Shown here piece after piece: positions 16,850 through 24,108 of a stretch of DNA of 39,061 nt. How positions within the stretch are numbered: position 1 is the stretch's first letter; each line of letters begins with the position of its first letter. The notes beneath the pieces were generated by a model, which was not told the DNA's origin, did not search any database, and was given only the letters and a program-made list of their open reading frames with translations. Position numbers and translations under genes: made by a program. The DNA is from RUG11462 sp045649405 (lineage in GTDB: Bacteria > Bacillota > Clostridia > Oscillospirales > Acutalibacteraceae): assembly GCA_045649405.1 (NCBI GenBank), contig JAZRPW010000034.1, positions 1-39,061 on the forward strand. Direction: 5' to 3'.

Positions 16850-17383
16850 TTATTTACAAAATCTTTTTAAAATATTTATTATTGGAACAATTAGCACACC
16901 ACAAGCAAGATTTGAAATGCCATGAATTGCATCCCAAGGCAGTCCTGCAATAATCCATGCTATTGTCCCTTTAAAATCAAGCCCGAAAATAATTGCTTGT
17001 GCCGGCGCATAAATAATACCATACAAAAATCCGTGAAGCCCACAGACAAACATATAAACAATTATGCTAACCTTTTTGGGCATTGTCTTTGGTAAAAGCA
17101 TTGTGATGCCCCAAAGCACTGTCCAAATATACAAATATGGATACCACCACAGACCAAAGCCATTAATAAGCCCTGTTAAAAACACAAATGTGTAAATTGA
17201 ATAAAGTGCCTTTGTTCTGTAAACAACTGTAATTGCAACGATAAACACTCCAATGAGATGAACATTTGGTAAAGACTCCATTATTATCTTAGAAACAAAC
17301 ATTAATGCACCAAGAGCAGAAAGTATTACCAAATCTCTTGTTGAAATCTTAACCCTTTGTTGCTTCGAATTTGTATTCTGCAT
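16850..17383 (-). CDS. ECF transporter S component, probably for cobalamin
   Basis: A membrane protein of about 178 residues with five to six hydrophobic helices. The sequence STRDLVILSALGALMFVSK at the N-terminus and the following NVHLIGVFIVAITVVYRTKALYSIY-like region (in two parts) are typical of energy-coupling-factor substrate-binding subunits. It works with a shared EcfA/A'/T module, which is not encoded here. Because it follows a transcobalamin-like lipoprotein under a cobalamin riboswitch, a B12 or corrinoid substrate is inferred. The start is uncertain: ATG 17383 fits the family, but it lies 35 bp inside the upstream gene and has no clear ribosome site. ATG 17389 and GTG 17428 are alternatives. 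Confidence 0.85.
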   Translation of the reverse strand: MQNTNSKQQRVKISTRDLVILSALGALMFVSKIIMESLPNVHLIGVFIVAITVVYRTKALYSIYTFVFLTGLINGFGLWWYPYLYIWTVLWGITMLLPKTMPKKVSIIVYMFVCGLHGFLYGIIYAPAQAIIFGLDFKGTIAWIIAGLPWDAIHGISNLACGVLIVPIINILKRFCK

Positions 17384-17807
17384 TTTCATCAATATCTGTT
17401 GTGTCAACACCTGATGTAGCATACTCACCGTTTACAAAGAAAGCCCAATACATTTGGTCTTTGTCATAATCAAGAGTTACGCCGTTTACAGTTTTAACAT
17501 ACAAGCCGTATTCACTTTCGTCGCCTGCGATTAAGTCAAGCTCGAGCAAAGCATCACCAACTGTTGTTTTATCGGTGTTGATTAAAAAGGCGGTTTTGTT
17601 GCCGTCTTTATCGACAACGCTGAATGAAAAACTTTTTGCACCTTCGCCTAATTCTTTTACAGAATCCCCCGGTGCTACAGTTGTTTGAACAGTTTCCTGT
17701 TCTGCGTTTTTATTATCGCTACAAGCAGTTGTACAAAGTGCTATGGCCGCAACAAGCACAATACAAAGCACGAACGACAATACTTTTAAAAATTTTGTCT
17801 GTTTCAT
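17349..17807 (-). CDS. DUF4430/transcobalamin-C-like lipoprotein
   Basis: A 152-residue lipoprotein with signal peptide and lipobox ending at C29 (CTTAC). A Thr/Glu-rich spacer follows, then one DUF4430 domain (Pfam also calls it Transcobalamin-like C-terminal). The signature is MYWAFFVNGEYATSGVD followed by a DENAEYKFEA strand. The domain resembles the beta domain of mammalian intrinsic factor and transcobalamin, which contacts corrinoids. With a cobalamin riboswitch upstream and an ECF S component overlapping its end, it is likely an extracellular corrinoid-capture subunit. The ATG at 17805-17807 has AAAGGAG upstream. Confidence 0.86.
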   Translation of the reverse strand: MKQTKFLKVLSFVLCIVLVAAIALCTTACSDNKNAEQETVQTTVAPGDSVKELGEGAKSFSFSVVDKDGNKTAFLINTDKTTVGDALLELDLIAGDESEYGLYVKTVNGVTLDYDKDQMYWAFFVNGEYATSGVDTTDIDENAEYKFEATKG

Positions 17808-17879
17808 AAATTGTATTCTCCTTTATTTTTTAAATATAAAACATTTTGCTTTTAAGAGTAAAACTCTGACCGGCGCTCG

Positions 17880-18062
17880 CAGTACAGTAAAAGCATTTTT
17901 GTTGCCGAGTATTTCGACTTTGACACCTTGTTAATCGCCTTCTCGAAGTTTTCACTTCAATGGCTTGTTCTCTTTTTGCGGCAAAGAGTAGATTAACAAA
18001 TTTAATATGTCTCACGGCGGCGTGCCCGTACAGGATTTTCACCTGTTTCCTCGAAACAACAA
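17880..18062 (-). promoter_or_regulatory. Cobalamin riboswitch
   Basis: Read on the minus strand, the leader contains the conserved cobalamin aptamer core: GAAACAGGTGAAAATCCTGT, then a CGGGCACGCCGCCGTGAG element. A paired arm with GAAGTGAAAACTTC follows, then the B12-box equivalent AGTCGAAATACTCGGC. A further stem (GCTTTTA with TAAAAGC) reaches toward the gene and could be the expression platform. Whether control is by termination or translation cannot be settled from sequence. It precedes the DUF4430 lipoprotein and ECF gene, and high cobalamin should repress both. Confidence 0.92.
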
Positions 18063-18066
18063 AGAT

Positions 18067-18095
18067 ATTATAACACAATTTATTTATTAATTCAA
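18067..18095 (-). promoter_or_regulatory. Sigma-A promoter of the riboswitch/DUF4430/ECF transcript
   Basis: On the minus strand TTGAAT (18090-18095) and TATAAT (18067-18072) are 17 bp apart, with an extended -10 TG. Transcription would begin near 18060, at the 5' edge of the riboswitch. Confidence 0.8.
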
Positions 18096-18096
18096 T

Positions 18097-18127
18097 TAAA
18101 AAATCCCCACAAAATGCGGGGATTTTA
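18097..18127 (-). terminator. Terminator after the cohesin gene
   Basis: A stem AAAATCCCC/GGGGATTTT around a short loop (about 18100-18125) is followed on the minus strand by T residues. It overlaps the upstream edge of the riboswitch promoter. Confidence 0.75.
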
Positions 18128-18133
18128 AACTAT

Positions 18134-19081
18134 TTATTTCTTTTTAAATTTCTTAACCAAAACTACAATTAATACAACAATGCCTGCAAGCACCAAAATA
18201 GTTGCTATGTAATAAATCAAAACCATTGCATTTCCAGTAGAACTAACTGCTTGAGCAGATTCATTTGTTTGTTCGTTCAAATCAATAATTTCATCATCTT
18301 TGTTTTCAGAATTATTATTTTGAACAGCGTTATTTTGATTTTCGACATTGTAGTCATCAATAATTTTATTGTTTTCTGCTTTTGCTATTACATCGCCCAA
18401 GTCGTCGCGAGATTCTTCTTTTGCAGTAGTTTTGTCTTGTTTGCCTTGAGTTGCCTTTTGTGCGTTTGTTTTAGAAACGGTGGATGCTGCATTTTCAGCA
18501 TCTGTACTATCTTGCTGGTTATTAGCTGCACCTTCATCATTAGCCTCATTTTCTGCATTTTGAGCAGTAGTTGTGTCTTGGTTTTCTCCAACAACGTCAA
18601 CCTTACCGTCAACAGAAGAAACAGTTACATAGTTAGCATCTACATCACAAAAATCAGTAGTTTCATATTGGAAAGTAAACGGATAAGATGCAGGTTTTGC
18701 ATTTTCAGTTTGTTCTAAAATAATTGTACAAATTGTACCATTGTTTGTATTGTTATTCATAACATCACCTGGTGTTACAACAACTCTAACATATCCATCG
18801 TTAAAATCAGCAGGGCCAATCATAATATCGCCTTTATTGAAAACATCACCAGTTGACCTAACTTCTTTTACATGAAAAGCATTTGTATCAAAGCAAATGT
18901 TAAACACTAAACCCCAAATGCCTTTGTTGTCTGAAATACTAACAGGCATCTCAACTGTTTCGCCTTGTTTAACTGTAATGTTTTCTAATGAAAGTTGTGC
19001 AGCATTTTCAGCGAAAACAGAAATTGAAAAAGATGAAATAATCATCAAAATTGAAATTAATAAAACTAATATTTTTTTCAT
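18134..19081 (-). CDS. Membrane-anchored single-cohesin protein (scaffoldin-like)
   Basis: A 315-residue surface protein in four parts. Residues 1-24 are a signal peptide. Residues 28-165 are a cohesin-type domain (VKQGETVEMPVSISDNKGIWGLVF opening split by a short loop, GYVRVVVTPGD, and a TVSSVDGKVDVV last strand). Residues 166-285 are a low-complexity Gln/Asn/Glu/Thr linker. Residues 286-310 are a transmembrane helix followed by KKFKKK. The cohesin would hold dockerin enzymes at the outer face of the membrane, while the linker spans the wall. Two dockerin proteins lie within 7 kb on the same strand. There is no LPXTG motif. The ATG has AAGGAG upstream. Confidence 0.86.
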   Translation of the reverse strand: MKKILVLLISILMIISSFSISVFAENAAQLSLENITVKQGETVEMPVSISDNKGIWGLVFNICFDTNAFHVKEVRSTGDVFNKGDIMIGPADFNDGYVRVVVTPGDVMNNNTNNGTICTIILEQTENAKPASYPFTFQYETTDFCDVDANYVTVSSVDGKVDVVGENQDTTTAQNAENEANDEGAANNQQDSTDAENAASTVSKTNAQKATQGKQDKTTAKEESRDDLGDVIAKAENNKIIDDYNVENQNNAVQNNNSENKDDEIIDLNEQTNESAQAVSSTGNAMVLIYYIATILVLAGIVVLIVVLVKKFKKK

Positions 19082-19110
19082 AAAATTACTCCTTGTAATG
19101 CTTTTTTAAT

Positions 19111-19116
19111 ATTGTA
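19111..19116 (-). promoter_or_regulatory. Probable extended -10 element of the cohesin gene
   Basis: On the minus strand TACAAT preceded by TGT lies about 30 bp before the start codon. The -35 region is poor (TAGAAA-like), so the call rests mainly on the extended -10. Confidence 0.5.
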
Positions 19117-19180
19117 ACATAAAACTATTAATTTTTCTACTAATTTTTTTGGATTTTTTATGAATTATTCTTGATTTTTC

Positions 19181-19210
19181 TTGTAATTTATTTTATTATA
19201 TAATTATAAA
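19181..19210 (+). promoter_or_regulatory. Possible promoter of the membrane-anchored hypothetical gene
   Basis: TTGTAA (19181-19186) and TATAAA (19205-19210) are 18 bp apart. TATAAT at 19199-19204 is an alternative -10. The gap from 19082 to 19229 is a divergent promoter region between the cohesin and hypothetical genes. Confidence 0.45.
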
Positions 19211-19229
19211 ATGTAATAAAGGAATTTTT

Positions 19230-20018
19230 ATGAAAAAGATTAAGTGTTTTTTATGCTTGTTTTTGCTTGCGATGATGATTAGCACTCCAGCATTAGCAAA
19301 GTCTTCGAAAATTGCTATTGACTTTTTCGAAAACAAGGAAAATCAGATTGAAATCAGTTTGGATTCTGATTATCTGTATTTCACTGACGATGATGTTGAT
19401 CAACCCGCTGAATTCTTCAAAAACATGCCAATTGACAAAAACGAAGCAATCACACAAATTACTGACGGCACTTATTTAAATGCGTTTTCAGAGAAAAAAG
19501 GCAGTCAGGTAGTTTTGAAAATTACCACAGATAACTTTAGCCAAGCAATTGCTAATTTCACTCCAATGGATGAAAATGATAAAGCTTCGGTTATTAAAAG
19601 TTTCAAAGTTTCTTATGAGCAAAGTGGTCACTCGTTTTTAACAGAACCAGATATTATTAAAATTGATGGTTATGATTTTATAAGATTTAGTTGTCGTTAT
19701 GGCAGTGGTGAAAAAGGTTTTAGTTACAAAAGTGTTTTAACCATTATTGGTGGCAATTGTTACGAATTAGTAAGGTACAACAAAGTAAGTTTACCTGATG
19801 ATGAAGCAAACAAAGAGTTTGATAAAATTATTAAAAGTTTAGATTTTAATATTAAAGGCGAAAAATCCCAAATTGCAAAAAGTTATTTTATTTCAGTTTT
19901 AACTATTATTGGTATAATTATTGTATTGATTATTATGGCTTCAATGATTTATTCACTTATTAGAGAATACATTGTTTATAAAAACCATAATGAAAAAGTG
20001 AATTTAAGAAAGAAATAA
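19230..20018 (+). CDS. Hypothetical exported protein with C-terminal membrane anchor
   Basis: I do not recognise a family. The 262-residue protein has a signal peptide (1-23, ending ALA), an extracellular alpha/beta domain of about 190 residues, and one membrane helix at about 221-245 followed by a basic tail. The outer domain begins SLDSDYLYFTDDDV and includes a KIDGYDFIRFSCRY strand and a CYELVRYNKV strand. This layout resembles small membrane-tethered proteins of clostridia with a PsbP/YjbA-like surface domain, but that is a guess. Its ribosome site is AAAGGAA. It is divergent from the cohesin gene and has its own terminator. Confidence 0.75.
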   Translation: MKKIKCFLCLFLLAMMISTPALAKSSKIAIDFFENKENQIEISLDSDYLYFTDDDVDQPAEFFKNMPIDKNEAITQITDGTYLNAFSEKKGSQVVLKITTDNFSQAIANFTPMDENDKASVIKSFKVSYEQSGHSFLTEPDIIKIDGYDFIRFSCRYGSGEKGFSYKSVLTIIGGNCYELVRYNKVSLPDDEANKEFDKIIKSLDFNIKGEKSQIAKSYFISVLTIIGIIIVLIIMASMIYSLIREYIVYKNHNEKVNLRKK

Positions 20019-20023
20019 AAATC

Positions 20024-20050
20024 AAAGCACTGTTTCAAACAGTGCTTTTT
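20024..20050 (+). terminator. Terminator after the hypothetical membrane protein gene
   Basis: An 11-bp stem (20024-20034 with 20038-20048) with a TCA loop is followed by T residues, six bases past the stop codon. Confidence 0.87.
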
Positions 20051-20077
20051 AATTTAAACTTTATGAACAAAAACAAA

Positions 20078-20103
20078 AAAGGGGTTGCCAAAGCAACCCC
20101 TTA
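20078..20103 (-). terminator. Terminator after the SPKTG surface protein gene
   Basis: GGGGTTGC (20081-20088) pairs with GCAACCCC (20093-20100). On the minus strand T-rich sequence follows. It lies 18 bp past the stop codon at 20121. Confidence 0.85.
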
Positions 20104-20120
20104 AATTATTTAATTTTCAA

Positions 20121-20759
20121 TTATTTAGAAAGTCTTTTTTTAGCAACAACTGCACCACCGAGTGCTGCAACTGCCAATGCTAACATAGCCATTGTATCAC
20201 CTGTTTTTGGTGATTCACCTTTAGCTGGTTTGTCAGCTGGTTTTTCATCTGGATCTTCAAGATCTGGATCTTCAACATCTGGATCTTCAACGCCTGGTTG
20301 ATCAGGTGATGATGGATCTTGGTCAGGTGATGATGGATCTTGGTCAGGTGAGCTTGGGTCTTGACCAGGATTGCTTGGGTCTTGGTCAGGTGAGCTTGGG
20401 TCTTGACCTGGTTTTGTTGCGATAGGTACGAATTTTGGAACCAAAACTGGATTAGTAACAACAGTACCATCTTTCAAAACGATTGTGATTGGGCTGCTTG
20501 TCAAATCTAACTTTGTAATATCTGTTTGAATGTATTGAGCATAAGCACTATCAATTTCCCAACCAACGAATTGGTAACCGTCTTTAGCTGCAGCTTCATA
20601 AGTAACTTGTGAAGGGTTGTTTGGAACAGTTACGATTGTTGAAGTACCACCAACATAATCTTTAATTGATGGTGCTACAGGGCTAACTGCTGCAAACGCA
20701 CTAACTGACAAAACTGCCACTAAAACCAAAGCCAAAATAATTGAAACTAACTTTTTCAT
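20121..20759 (-). CDS. Wall-anchored surface protein with heptad repeats and SPKTG sorting signal
   Basis: A 212-residue surface protein. Residues 1-24 are a signal peptide. Residues 30-112 are a beta-rich domain with a bacterial-repeat-like stretch (AAAKDGYQFVGWEID). A low-complexity stalk follows: five copies of DPSSPDQ or DPSNPGQ (120-154), then VEDPD/LEDPD repeats (157-171). The C-terminus has SPKTGD (183-188), a hydrophobic helix and KKRLSK. SPXTG is a sortase signal variant used, for example, by class B-type sortases in Clostridioides difficile. It should therefore be attached to peptidoglycan, with the proline/acid stalk spanning the wall. The sortase needed may not be the class C enzyme encoded at 26406. 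Confidence 0.83.
   Translation of the reverse strand: MKKLVSIILALVLVAVLSVSAFAAVSPVAPSIKDYVGGTSTIVTVPNNPSQVTYEAAAKDGYQFVGWEIDSAYAQYIQTDITKLDLTSSPITIVLKDGTVVTNPVLVPKFVPIATKPGQDPSSPDQDPSNPGQDPSSPDQDPSSPDQDPSSPDQPGVEDPDVEDPDLEDPDEKPADKPAKGESPKTGDTMAMLALAVAALGGAVVAKKRLSK
20244..20402 (-). repeat. In-frame 21-nt tandem repeat tract
   Basis: Five 21-nt units encoding DPSSPDQ/DPSNPGQ (20298-20402), then three shorter units encoding EDPD-type repeats, form the stalk of the SPKTG protein. Several units are near-identical at DNA level, so copy number could vary by slippage without a frameshift. Confidence 0.85.
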
Positions 20760-20795
20760 GAAATTATACCTCCGATAGGAATATTAATTTTATTC

Positions 20796-20824
20796 ATTAT
20801 AACACGAAAGTTGCGAAAAGTAAA
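20796..20824 (-). promoter_or_regulatory. Sigma-A promoter of the SPKTG surface protein gene
   Basis: On the minus strand TTTACT (20819-20824) and TATAAT (20796-20801) are 17 bp apart, with an extended -10 TG. The start codon follows about 35 bp downstream, with GGAGG before it. Confidence 0.8.
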
Positions 20825-20953
20825 TACTTTTTTTGCAAAAAATAAAAATATTTTCGCAATTTTCATTAGCAATTTTATAATACTTTATTTTAACCAAAAA
20901 GTCAAGTGTTTTTATTGCTTTTTTATTTTTTTAAATTTCATTGTAATTTTTCC

Positions 20954-20982
20954 TTGAAACATTAAGATTTTTTTGTTATAAT
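20954..20982 (+). promoter_or_regulatory. Sigma-A promoter of the DUF1846 gene
   Basis: TTGAAA (20954-20959) and TATAAT (20977-20982) are 17 bp apart, and the start codon is about 30 bp downstream. The stretch 20825-20953 is AT-rich with nothing else recognisable. Confidence 0.8.
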
Positions 20983-21012
20983 ATTTAGGTATATTTGATG
21001 AGGGGTGGCATT

Positions 21013-22497
21013 ATGGCTAAAATTGGTTTTGATAACGATAAATACATAAAACTTCAATCACAGAACATTAGAGACAGAATTGAAATGTTCGGCGGCAAAC
21101 TTTACATGGAGTTTGGTGGAAAACTTTTTGATGATTTTCACGCTTCAAGAGTTTTGCCTGGTTTTGAGCCTGATTCTAAAGTGAAAATGTTGCTTGAACT
21201 CAAAGATGAAGCTGAAATTGTTATTGTTATTAATGCTGATGCAATTGAAAAGAACAAACGTAGAGGCGACCTTGGTATAACATATGATTTAGATACATTA
21301 AGACTTATTGACGCTTTTAGAGGCATCGGTCTTTTTGTTGGCAGCGTTGTTATTACTTGTTACACCGGTCAACCATTAGCGCAAGCTTTTGAAAAACGCC
21401 TTAAATCACTTGGCATTAAAGTTTATCGACACTACCCTATCCCTGACTACCCTAACAACATTCCTCTCATCGCTTCTGACGAAGGCTTTGGTAAAAATGA
21501 TTACATTGAAACCGAAAGAAGTCTTATTGTAATTACTGCACCTGGTCCTGGCAGTGGTAAAATGGCAACCTGCCTTTCACAAATGTACCACGAACACAAA
21601 CGTGGCATTCAGTCAGGTTATGCAAAATTTGAAACATTCCCTATTTGGAACATTCCTCTTAAGCACCCTGTTAACGTTGCTTATGAAGCAGCAACTGCAG
21701 ACCTTAACGATGTTAATATGATTGACCCATTCCACTTAGAAGCATATGGCGAAACTGCAATTAACTATAACAGAGATGTTGAGATTTTCCCAGTGCTTAA
21801 TGCGATGATGGAAAAAATTATGGGCGAATCTCCTTATAAGAGTCCAACTGATATGGGCGTTAATATGGCTGGTCTTGCTATTTTTGACGACGAGGCAGTT
21901 AAAGACGCTGCTCATCAAGAAATTATTAGAAGATACTATGCGGCAATGTGTGGTGTTAGACAAGGACTTGGTGAATCAACCGAAGTTGGCAAAATTGAAC
22001 TTTTGATGAATCAACTTGGTATTTCTGTTGAAAACAGACCTGTTGTTAAAGCAGTAAAAGAAAAAGCTGAAGCAACCGGCGCTCCTGCAACAGGTATTCA
22101 ACTTGATAATGGCAAAATTATTACTGGTAAAACATCATCACTTTTGGGCGCATCTTCTTCAATGCTTCTTAATGTTTTGAAAGAATTTGCAGGAATTGAT
22201 GATGAGATTAAACTTTTATCTCCAACAATTATTGAGCCAATTCAAAAAATGAAAACCGGTGTACTTGGTAATCACAACCCAAGACTTCATACTGATGAAG
22301 TTTTGATTGCTTTATCAATTTGTGCGGCAACTGATGAAACTGCAAGAAAGGCGCTTGACCAAGTTTCAAAATTAAAAGGTCTTGAAGCTCACTCAAGTGT
22401 AATTCTTTCAAGGGTTGATGAGCAAACATTTAGAAAGTTGGGTATTAACCTTACTTGTGAGCCAACATATCAAACCAAAAAATTATATCACGCATAA
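21013..22497 (+). CDS. DUF1846 family protein
   Basis: A 494-residue soluble protein of the DUF1846 family, common in Firmicutes and Actinobacteria. Landmarks are the N-terminal KIGFDNDKYIKLQSQNIRDR, the RRGDLGITYD and ITAPGPGSGKMATCLSQ motifs (the latter glycine-rich and phosphate-loop-like), and a C-terminal half with LHTDEVLIALSICA. The biochemical role of the family is not established; structures suggest nucleotide or metabolite binding. The start is ATG 21013 with GAGGGG seven bases upstream; the ATG at 20998 precedes that site. It is a single-gene transcription unit with its own promoter and terminator. Confidence 0.92.
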   Translation: MAKIGFDNDKYIKLQSQNIRDRIEMFGGKLYMEFGGKLFDDFHASRVLPGFEPDSKVKMLLELKDEAEIVIVINADAIEKNKRRGDLGITYDLDTLRLIDAFRGIGLFVGSVVITCYTGQPLAQAFEKRLKSLGIKVYRHYPIPDYPNNIPLIASDEGFGKNDYIETERSLIVITAPGPGSGKMATCLSQMYHEHKRGIQSGYAKFETFPIWNIPLKHPVNVAYEAATADLNDVNMIDPFHLEAYGETAINYNRDVEIFPVLNAMMEKIMGESPYKSPTDMGVNMAGLAIFDDEAVKDAAHQEIIRRYYAAMCGVRQGLGESTEVGKIELLMNQLGISVENRPVVKAVKEKAEATGAPATGIQLDNGKIITGKTSSLLGASSSMLLNVLKEFAGIDDEIKLLSPTIIEPIQKMKTGVLGNHNPRLHTDEVLIALSICAATDETARKALDQVSKLKGLEAHSSVILSRVDEQTFRKLGINLTCEPTYQTKKLYHA

Positions 22498-22500
22498 ACA

Positions 22501-22530
22501 AAACGCTCTCTAAGTTAGAGAGCGTTTTTT
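22501..22530. terminator. Bidirectional terminator between DUF1846 and GH30 genes
   Basis: A 12-bp stem (22501-22512 with 22516-22527) with an AGT loop is flanked by A and T runs, serving both convergent genes. Confidence 0.9.
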
Positions 22531-22533
22531 ATT

Positions 22534-23856
22534 TTATTTATTAATTAAAACTGTATTAATTGATTTTGGTGTTACTGTAACTGGTGCGTTGTAATTGTCA
22601 AGTCTTAAATTGCAAGGGATTTCTTTGTCAATGTTGTTGACAATAACAACCACAATTTCTCCGTCAGGGTTTTTGAATGCAGTTACTTTAATGGCACTTG
22701 AGAATGTAGAAGTACCAAGTCTAACAGCACCAGGTTTTAAGAATGGGCTGATGTGTTTTAACGCATAGTAATGTTCTTGAATTTCAATTTTGTCTTCTTC
22801 TTTATTATACAAAACAACTGCGTTGCAACCACGTTTTCTCCAATGGAATGGCGCTCCTTCTAAATCAAGAATGATATTCCAGTCGATAGAAGCATTCATA
22901 AAATTGTTCAAATTTCCAACTATATCGTTAACATATCCAAGAGCTAAACTCCAACCTTTGTGAATAATATCACTACAAAATTCTGTTGCAACCAAAAGTT
23001 TATTTGGCAATTTGTTGTGAGCGTGGGTTAAATTGTCAAAATGTTCGCCAGAATACCAGTGAAAACCGATACCATCAACGCTTTTCTCTACGCCTTCAAT
23101 TTCTTTAATTGCTTTTGCATAATCATAAACGTGTTCTTTATTGTGGTCCCAAACAAGAATTTTTGTTTTTAATCCCGCTTTGTCAAACGCTGGACGCAAA
23201 TAATCTCTTGCGAATTTGAGTTCTTCTTCGATTGTGTAACGGCAAGATTCCCAAGTTTGAGAAGCCATTGGCTCATTTTGAACAGTTACGTATTCAACAT
23301 CAACACCACATTTTTTATACTCTTGAATAAATTTTACAAAGTAATTTGCCCAAGCAGAATAAAACTCAGGTTTCAAAACCCCACCGTGATTTAATTCGTT
23401 ATTATCTTTCATAAATGCAGGTGGACTCCAAGGAGAACAAAGCAAGCTAAGTTTTCCTGCAGTTTTTGCAGCATCATTAATCATTGGAATGATTTCTTTT
23501 TTATCGTGAGAAATATCAAAAGTTTTTAAATCTTTGTCATCGTCTTCAACAAAGTTATATTCACCTTGTGAAAAGTCACTTGAATTTATGCAACCACGAC
23601 AAAATGTGTAACCCAAACCTTTTTCTTTATCAAAAAGAAGTTCGCAAAATTCTTTTTTTGTTTTATCACTCATCAAGGCATAATTTGCTGCAGAGGCGTC
23701 TGTAAAAGCGCCACCAAAGCCCAAAATCTCTTGATATTCCAAGTCAGAATAAACATTCAAAACTCTTTGTTCAGCAGTTGGTTCATACTCGAATTCAACT
23801 GTTTTTATTTCTTCAAATCTTGTTTCTTCATTACTAAAATATGCTTTTGCTTTCAT
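22534..23856 (-). CDS. Glycoside hydrolase family 30 (glucosylceramidase-like)
   Basis: A 440-residue cytoplasmic glycosidase of the GH30 clan. The N-terminal region has ILGFGGAFTDASA. The acid/base is E195 in TVQNEPMASQTWES and the nucleophile E292 in VATEFC. A C-terminal beta-sandwich closes the protein (KVTAFKNPDGEIVVVIVNN). The sequence is closest in feel to GH30 subfamilies acting on beta-glucosides (glucosylceramidase, beta-1,6-glucanase) rather than xylanases; the exact substrate is open. It has no signal peptide, so it probably acts on imported oligosaccharides. The start is ATG 23854-23856, with GGAG eight bases upstream; the GTG at 23865 lies at the ribosome site. Confidence 0.92.
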   Translation of the reverse strand: MKAKAYFSNEETRFEEIKTVEFEYEPTAEQRVLNVYSDLEYQEILGFGGAFTDASAANYALMSDKTKKEFCELLFDKEKGLGYTFCRGCINSSDFSQGEYNFVEDDDKDLKTFDISHDKKEIIPMINDAAKTAGKLSLLCSPWSPPAFMKDNNELNHGGVLKPEFYSAWANYFVKFIQEYKKCGVDVEYVTVQNEPMASQTWESCRYTIEEELKFARDYLRPAFDKAGLKTKILVWDHNKEHVYDYAKAIKEIEGVEKSVDGIGFHWYSGEHFDNLTHAHNKLPNKLLVATEFCSDIIHKGWSLALGYVNDIVGNLNNFMNASIDWNIILDLEGAPFHWRKRGCNAVVLYNKEEDKIEIQEHYYALKHISPFLKPGAVRLGTSTFSSAIKVTAFKNPDGEIVVVIVNNIDKEIPCNLRLDNYNAPVTVTPKSINTVLINK

Positions 23857-23884
23857 ATCATTCACTCCACTTTTCTTTTTAATA

Positions 23885-23913
23885 AATATACCACATTAAG
23901 TTACTTTATTCAA
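23885..23913 (-). promoter_or_regulatory. Sigma-A promoter of the GH30 gene
   Basis: On the minus strand TTGAAT (23908-23913) and TATATT (23885-23890) are 17 bp apart, with an extended -10 TG, about 25 bp before the ATG. Confidence 0.72.
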
Positions 23914-24048
23914 CAACTTATTACATTTTTAGCACTTTACATAAACAAAACGAGTTTTTGTTTCAAAATAAGACATTATTTTCGAATAATTCGGTATAAT
24001 GCACAAAAACTAATTGTAAATTTTTACCATTTTTTATTTTAAAAAGTA

Positions 24049-24077
24049 TTGTAAGTCAACAAGAAATATGGTAAAAT
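24049..24077 (+). promoter_or_regulatory. Probable promoter of spo0A
   Basis: TTGTAA (24049-24054) and TAAAAT (24072-24077) are 17 bp apart and lie about 30 bp before the start codon. A duplicated ATATGGTAA overlaps the -10 region (24067-24084) and could be a regulator site. A second TATAAT at 23995-24000 has no good -35. Confidence 0.55.
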
Positions 24078-24108
24078 ATGGTAACAAATATAAACGGAGG
24101 CAGAAATC

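Noticed and set aside
17830..18078. 82-codon minus-strand frame upstream of the DUF4430 gene
   Set aside because: It lies wholly in the cobalamin riboswitch and has no ribosome site or family resemblance.
23940..24108. Spo0A box (TGTCGAA-like) or sigma-H promoter upstream of spo0A
   Set aside because: TTCGAATAA-like strings occur, but none matches the box well enough in this AT-rich region to be told from chance.
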